From contig CAKPRO010000008.1 of assembly GCA_934182615.1 (NCBI GenBank), positions 11,828 through 75,827 of the forward strand: DNA of 64,000 bases. Direction: 5' to 3'. The position numbers and the translations under genes were made by a program. The stretch's first letter is position 1. Each line of letters opens with the position of its first letter. The notes beneath the pieces were generated by a model that saw nothing but the letters and a program-made list of their open reading frames with translations, was not told the DNA's origin and made no database searches. Of the stretch, positions 60,347 to 64,000 are shown one piece after another. The stretch is from an uncultured Bacilli bacterium (GTDB taxonomy: Bacteria > Bacillota_I > Bacilli_A > RF39 > UBA660).

Positions 60347-61420
60347 ATGAAAAAGAAAGCATTAATAGGTAGTGTAATTGTGATAGTAGTAATATTATTA
60401 TGTTTATTTTATTTCTTGGTTTTAAAAAATAGTAAAAATAAAATAGTAACTGAGGGTGTAGAAGTAGTACCTACGATGAACGATATGGTAAATAGTGATA
60501 GTACTTGGTGTGGAACTTTTCAATTAGTGTGGAATGATATGATTAATGAAGTGGTAGGACAAGATATTTTATTTGAAGATAATAATGATATGGTAACTAA
60601 TTTAAATAAAAAGGATTTTAATACTTCAATGATATCTGAAGAATATTATTATAAAAAATATGGTTTTAAAACATTGAGTTTAAAGAAAGAAATTGAGCAA
60701 GGTATTAAGGAAAAGTTTAATCAAACAAGTGATATACTTGATAGTTTTAGTTGGGATCAGGATGATCTTAGTAGTAATAATGATAGGTATTTCTTTTATG
60801 CAATGTTATATAGAGAATTTGAATATAATAAGAAATTTAGTATTTTAAGTAATGATAGGTTTGGTAATTATGATAATGTTAAATACTTTGGTATTGATAA
60901 GAAATCTACTGATGAGGTAAGAAAACAAATTGAGGTATTATTTTATAATGGTAAAGATAACTTTGCTATTAAATTACATACTAAGAATGGTGATGAGGTT
61001 ATTTTATATAAGAATCCAGATGGTAAAACATTTAATGAAATATATAATAATATGATTACTGAGAGTAATGATTATAAGGGTAATAAAAATTTTGAAAAGA
61101 ATGATGAATTTAAAGCTCCAATGATTGACTTTAATGTTAAAAAAGAATATACTGAATTGTCTAATAAGATATTTACATCTAAAGATGGTAAGGAGTATAT
61201 TATTGATACCGCTATTCAGACAATTAGTTTTTCATTAGATGAAAAGGGTGGCAAGATTAAGAGTGAAGCCGCTACTGACATGAAGACAACGGCTATGCCT
61301 AATATGAATGAACCTAGATATTTTAATGTTGATAATACTTTTGCTTTATTCTTAAATGAAGAGAGTAAAGATAAACCTTACTTTGCTGCTAGAATAGAGG
61401 ATATTAAGAAGTATCAATAG
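60347..61420 (+). CDS. Membrane-anchored protein with serpin-like C-terminus
   Basis: A 357-residue protein with an N-terminal membrane anchor (residues 4-24). The C-terminus DEKGGKIKSEAATDMKT, then PRYFNVDNTFALFLN and KPYFAARIEDI, strongly resembles the serpin hinge, reactive loop and closing strands (E-x-G-x-x-A-A-x-T, F-x-x-x-x-PF-x-F). The N-terminal half (STWCGTFQLVWNDM) is less typical. Length fits a serpin fold. If active, the predicted target bond lies in TTAMPNMNE. ATG at 60347 with AAAGGAG 8 nt upstream. Confidence 0.55.
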   Translation: MKKKALIGSVIVIVVILLCLFYFLVLKNSKNKIVTEGVEVVPTMNDMVNSDSTWCGTFQLVWNDMINEVVGQDILFEDNNDMVTNLNKKDFNTSMISEEYYYKKYGFKTLSLKKEIEQGIKEKFNQTSDILDSFSWDQDDLSSNNDRYFFYAMLYREFEYNKKFSILSNDRFGNYDNVKYFGIDKKSTDEVRKQIEVLFYNGKDNFAIKLHTKNGDEVILYKNPDGKTFNEIYNNMITESNDYKGNKNFEKNDEFKAPMIDFNVKKEYTELSNKIFTSKDGKEYIIDTAIQTISFSLDEKGGKIKSEAATDMKTTAMPNMNEPRYFNVDNTFALFLNEESKDKPYFAARIEDIKKYQ

Positions 61421-61426
61421 TATAAA

Positions 61427-61456
61427 AGCATAATATTTGTTATGCTCTTTTTTCTT
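61427..61456 (+). terminator. Terminator after the serpin-like gene
   Basis: AGCATAA/TTATGCT 7-bp stem, then CTTTTTTC. Confidence 0.8.
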
Positions 61457-61528
61457 TGGTAATAATCTTACCAGAGAATTGACTTTATGTTACCATATAT
61501 ATTATAATTAAGACGAGGTGACTAGTGT

Positions 61529-61969
61529 ATGATTGGCAATTATAAGGTGATAACATTATGTGGTTCTACTAGATTTAAAGATGCGTTTTTGCAGGTACAA
61601 AAAGAGTTGACATTACAAGGAAATATTGTAATTTCGGTAGGGTTATTCGGTCATGCCGGAGACTTTGAAGTATGGGAAAATATGGATGAAGGAACTCTTA
61701 CTAGGACTAAAGAAATGTTAGACGATATGCATAAAAGAAAGATTGATATGGCCGATGAAATTTTTGTTATAAATGTAGGTGGTTATATTGGTGATAGTAC
61801 TAAGTCTGAGATTGAATATGCTAAAGAACATAATAAAATAGTAAGGTATTTAGAAAACAATTTAAATAGAGATAACATAAATAATGCGATATATTTAGAT
61901 GAATATAAAAACTATCTAGTTAATTTTTATTGTTGGCCAATGGATAATGCTAAGTCATTTATAAAATGA
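61529..61969 (+). CDS. Nucleoside 2-deoxyribosyltransferase-like protein (DUF4406 type)
   Basis: A 146-residue protein starting with ITLCGSTRFKDAFL, an N-terminal CGSTR-like strand-loop typical of small nucleoside deoxyribosyltransferase-fold proteins. The centre ADEIFVINVGGYIGDSTKSEIEYAKEHNK fits the fold, with the acidic Glu in SEIEYA. Similar proteins occur in phages and plasmids. RBS AGACGAGGTGAC. Confidence 0.7.
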   Translation: MIGNYKVITLCGSTRFKDAFLQVQKELTLQGNIVISVGLFGHAGDFEVWENMDEGTLTRTKEMLDDMHKRKIDMADEIFVINVGGYIGDSTKSEIEYAKEHNKIVRYLENNLNRDNINNAIYLDEYKNYLVNFYCWPMDNAKSFIK

Positions 61970-62122
61970 TTAAAAGAAAGTAAAAATAATGAATAATGAA
62001 AACAAATATTAATTGGTAGTGGGGTTCTAAAAATATTTACATGGATGTCAATATATGGTATGATTATTATGGAGAAAATTCTAATAGTGATATTAGAAGC
62101 ATGCTTTTTTTAAGTTGCGTGA
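61970..62122. other. Intergenic with decayed sequence
   Basis: No gene is supported. A 30-codon frame from 62041 (MDVNIWYDYYGENSNS) lacks an RBS and looks like a gene scrap. Confidence 0.3.
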
Positions 62123-62294
62123 TGTTCACATGAGATATGAAGATGAAAATATTTAGCTTACACAAAAAATGTTATCAATTCTTTATAATGTAGAGATAAA
62201 TACAATAAATTATCATATTAAAAAAATATATAATGATAATGAATTAAAAGAAGAATCAACTATTCGAAAATTTCGAATAGTTCAAAATGAATGA
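62123..62294 (+). pseudogene. RhuM-family N-terminal remnant with in-frame stop
   Basis: One frame reads MRYEDENI, stop, LTQKMLSILYNVEINTINYH and ends at TGA 62292-62294. The intact RhuM gene at 63008 has VRYENETLWMTQKAMAELFD at the same place; the TAG at 62154 stands where a Trp codon (TGG) is expected. The rest of the gene is gone. Confidence 0.7.
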
Positions 62295-62368
62295 AATATG
62301 TTAAAATTGTATATGAACTAAGGTGTTTATACGGGATAGTAACTCGTAATGATATAAAGAGGTGCATT

Positions 62369-62800
62369 ATGGAATATAAATTATCAAAATCATCTGAAAA
62401 AGATATAAATAGGTTAATTGAATATAAAAACAGAACAATCTATCAATGTGCAAAAGATTTATCTAATGAAGAAATTGATAGAATAAATAAGTATGTAACT
62501 AGTGAAGTTCCTAGACTAATTAATGATTATTGCAATATAATAGTTGATAATAAAATAGTTGGTTGTATATTATTAACAAACAATGATAATGGTAAATTAT
62601 TAGATGAAATATATCTTGAAGAAGAATATAGAAATAAAGGTATTGGGACTAAGATTATAATGGATATTTTAAATAATAATGATGTAGTATACTTATGGGT
62701 ATATAAAGAAAATGAAAAAGCTATATCATTATATAAAAAGCTAGGATTTAATGTTATAGAAGAAACTGAATCTAGATATTATATGAAATATAATAAGTGA
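62369..62800 (+). CDS. GNAT-family N-acetyltransferase
   Basis: A 143-residue acetyltransferase. The acetyl-CoA motif is EEEYRNKGIGTKIIMDIL, followed by VYKENEKAISLYKKLGF, the last conserved helix. The start at 62369 is chosen for the GAGGTG site; the frame extends upstream from 62291 without support. The substrate is unknown. It sits between the RhuM remnant and the RhuM gene in an accessory segment. Confidence 0.85.
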   Translation: MEYKLSKSSEKDINRLIEYKNRTIYQCAKDLSNEEIDRINKYVTSEVPRLINDYCNIIVDNKIVGCILLTNNDNGKLLDEIYLEEEYRNKGIGTKIIMDILNNNDVVYLWVYKENEKAISLYKKLGFNVIEETESRYYMKYNK

Positions 62801-63007
62801 AAAAGATAATTCAAATGAATGATAAAAAAATAAAGATTAATTGGAAATATATAACTTATGGAAAACTTTCTATGAAGTCTTATAAATAAAGTCTTTTAGT
62901 CCTATTCCTTTTTACATTTTTTAGATAGAATTTATAAAAGAATTTAAAAAAGGATGGTAACTACGATTTATTGAAAACTAATATTTCAGACAAAGGAGAT
63001 GATAACA
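62801..63007. other. Intergenic upstream of the RhuM gene
   Basis: A 24-codon frame at 62817-62891 has no RBS and is not called. AAAGGAGATGATAACA at the end is the ribosome site of the next gene. Confidence 0.3.
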
Positions 63008-64000
63008 ATGGCAAAAAATTTAATTATTAGAAGTAGTACTGAAGAATTTATAACATTTAAACTTCAAGAAAAAGATAAAGGCATTCAAGTTAGATATGAA
63101 AATGAGACTTTATGGATGACACAAAAAGCTATGGCGGAATTATTCGATGTTGAACAACCTGCAATAGCAAAGCATCTTATAAATATATATAATGAAAAGG
63201 AGTTAGACAAAGATTCAACTTATTCCAAAATGGAATTAGTTCAAAAAGAGGGAAATAGAAGTGTTAAGAGAAATGTTGAATTTTATAATTTAGATGCCAT
63301 AATATCAGTTGGATATAGAGTAAATTCGTTAAGAGCGACACAATTTAGAAGATGGGCGACGAATATACTTAAAACATTTACGATTCAAGGATATGTATTA
63401 GATAAAGAAAGAATGAAAAATGGTTCATTTATTGATAAAGATTATTTTGAAAAGTTATTAGAAGAAATCCGAGAAATTAGGTTATCTGAAAGAAGATTTT
63501 ATCAAAAAGTAACTGACATTTATACTACAAGTATAGATTATGATCCTAAATCTTCTATATCAATCGATTTCTTTAAAAAGGTTCAAAATAAAATGCACTT
63601 TGCGGTATCACATCAGACGGCTGCTGAAATTATATATAATAGAGCAAATTCAGAAAAGGAACATATGGGACTGACTTCTTGGAAAAAATCTCCTAATGGA
63701 AAGATAATGGAATCCGATGTTATAAAGGCTAAAAATTATTTAAATAAAGAAGAATTAAGTGATTTAGAGGGGATTGTTAGTGCATTTTTAGAAATTGCTG
63801 AAAATAGGGCGAGAAGACATATTCCAATGACGATGGAAGACTGGTCATCTAGAATAGATAAGTTTTTGCTTGCAGATGATAGGGATATATTAAAAGATGC
63901 TGGAAAAATATCACATGAAATAGCTTGTGATAAAGCATTAACAGAATTTGAAAAATATAGAATAAAACAAGATAAATTATATAAATCAGATTTTGATTTA
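63008..64000 (+). CDS. RhuM-family protein (3' end outside window)
   Basis: At least 331 residues, cut by the window edge. The N-terminal DNA-binding-like part reads VRYENETLWMTQKAMAELFD, then FYNLDAIISVGYRVNSLRAT and QFRRWATNILKTF, which are RhuM/virulence-protein hallmarks. The middle (about 165-300) has HFAVSHQTAAEIIYNRAN. RhuM proteins are common in mobile and defence-rich regions; their function is not settled. ATG at 63008 behind AAAGGAGATG. Confidence 0.88.
   Translation, partial: MAKNLIIRSSTEEFITFKLQEKDKGIQVRYENETLWMTQKAMAELFDVEQPAIAKHLINIYNEKELDKDSTYSKMELVQKEGNRSVKRNVEFYNLDAIISVGYRVNSLRATQFRRWATNILKTFTIQGYVLDKERMKNGSFIDKDYFEKLLEEIREIRLSERRFYQKVTDIYTTSIDYDPKSSISIDFFKKVQNKMHFAVSHQTAAEIIYNRANSEKEHMGLTSWKKSPNGKIMESDVIKAKNYLNKEELSDLEGIVSAFLEIAENRARRHIPMTMEDWSSRIDKFLLADDRDILKDAGKISHEIACDKALTEFEKYRIKQDKLYKSDFDL

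Noticed and set aside
1..64000. Mycoplasma-type code with TGA as Trp
   Set aside because: Several intact genes end in TGA (for example at 42089, 49358 and 55124) and Trp positions in conserved motifs use TGG.

Overview
The window looks like a chromosomal piece of an AT-rich (roughly 28 percent G+C by eye), anaerobic, Gram-positive gut bacterium of the Bacilli, probably one of the uncultured RF39/Erysipelotrichia-like lineages. TGA is used as a stop (for example at 42089, 49358 and 55124), so the Mycoplasma code does not apply. Gram-positive markers are SepF, DivIVA, FtsQ/DivIB, FemAB, a glmS ribozyme and an L19 leader. Anaerobic metabolism is indicated by a class III ribonucleotide reductase and phosphoketolase. 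Several sporulation-type genes are present: a dacB-spmA-spmB operon, a GerM-domain protein, YlbJ, a very close GerE match, a YjcZ-like peptide and a collagen-like BclA-type protein.

Layout. 1-8 kb: the end of an LTA-synthase-like gene, priA, an RluA-type pseudouridine synthase, a chimeric pseudogene, dacB-spmA-spmB, tRNA-Met and a ZnuA-like lipoprotein. 8-16.3 kb: a large secreted repeat protein, queA, tRNA-Leu, a hypothetical gene, and nrdD with a separately encoded glycyl-radical domain and nrdG. 16.3-18.5 kb: a type I toxin-antitoxin-like locus, then a leader with a poly-G tract and terminator ahead of a BspA-like leucine-rich-repeat gene. 18.6-32 kb: glmS ribozyme and glmS, gerM, three TasA/SipW-type secreted proteins, a flippase, a GH31-like gene, leuS and tRNAs. 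32-45 kb: gltX, a DUF362 gene, tRNA-Glu, ylbJ, sepM, a second poly-G leader with a second BspA-like gene, a deacetylase with two pilin-like genes, sepF-divIVA and ybeY-dgkA-cdd. 45-64 kb: FemAB, phosphoketolase, a giant pilin-like InlB-repeat protein, gerE, murG-murB-ftsQ, a thioester/Cna-B surface protein, rplS, lepB, the collagen-like gene, a serpin-like gene, and a small accessory end with RhuM and GNAT genes.

Two unusual systems stand out. First, both BspA-like genes share an upstream cassette made of a promoter, a strong ribosome binding site, a short leader ORF running into a tract of nine G, and an intrinsic terminator with a GNRA-capped upper stem. Only one reading frame past the G tract stays open through the terminator, and in both copies it ends at a TAG in the last bases of the 3' arm. 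No promoter fits between terminator and gene. This suggests phase-variable, translation-coupled antitermination of a surface adhesin. Second, eight intergenic copies, four in each orientation, of a twin-hairpin element keep a near-fixed geometry (9-bp stem, loop, 9-bp stem, 1 nt, 9-bp stem, loop, 9-bp stem). The stems differ in sequence between copies yet mostly pair perfectly, so the structure appears to be selected.

Many genes serve the envelope: peptidoglycan (dacB, murG, murB, femAB, glmS, dgkA), division (sepF, divIVA, ftsQ) and a rich set of exported proteins (TasA-like, BspA-like, Cna-B, InlB, collagen-like). All calls rest on reading the sequence and on family knowledge; no database search was run.
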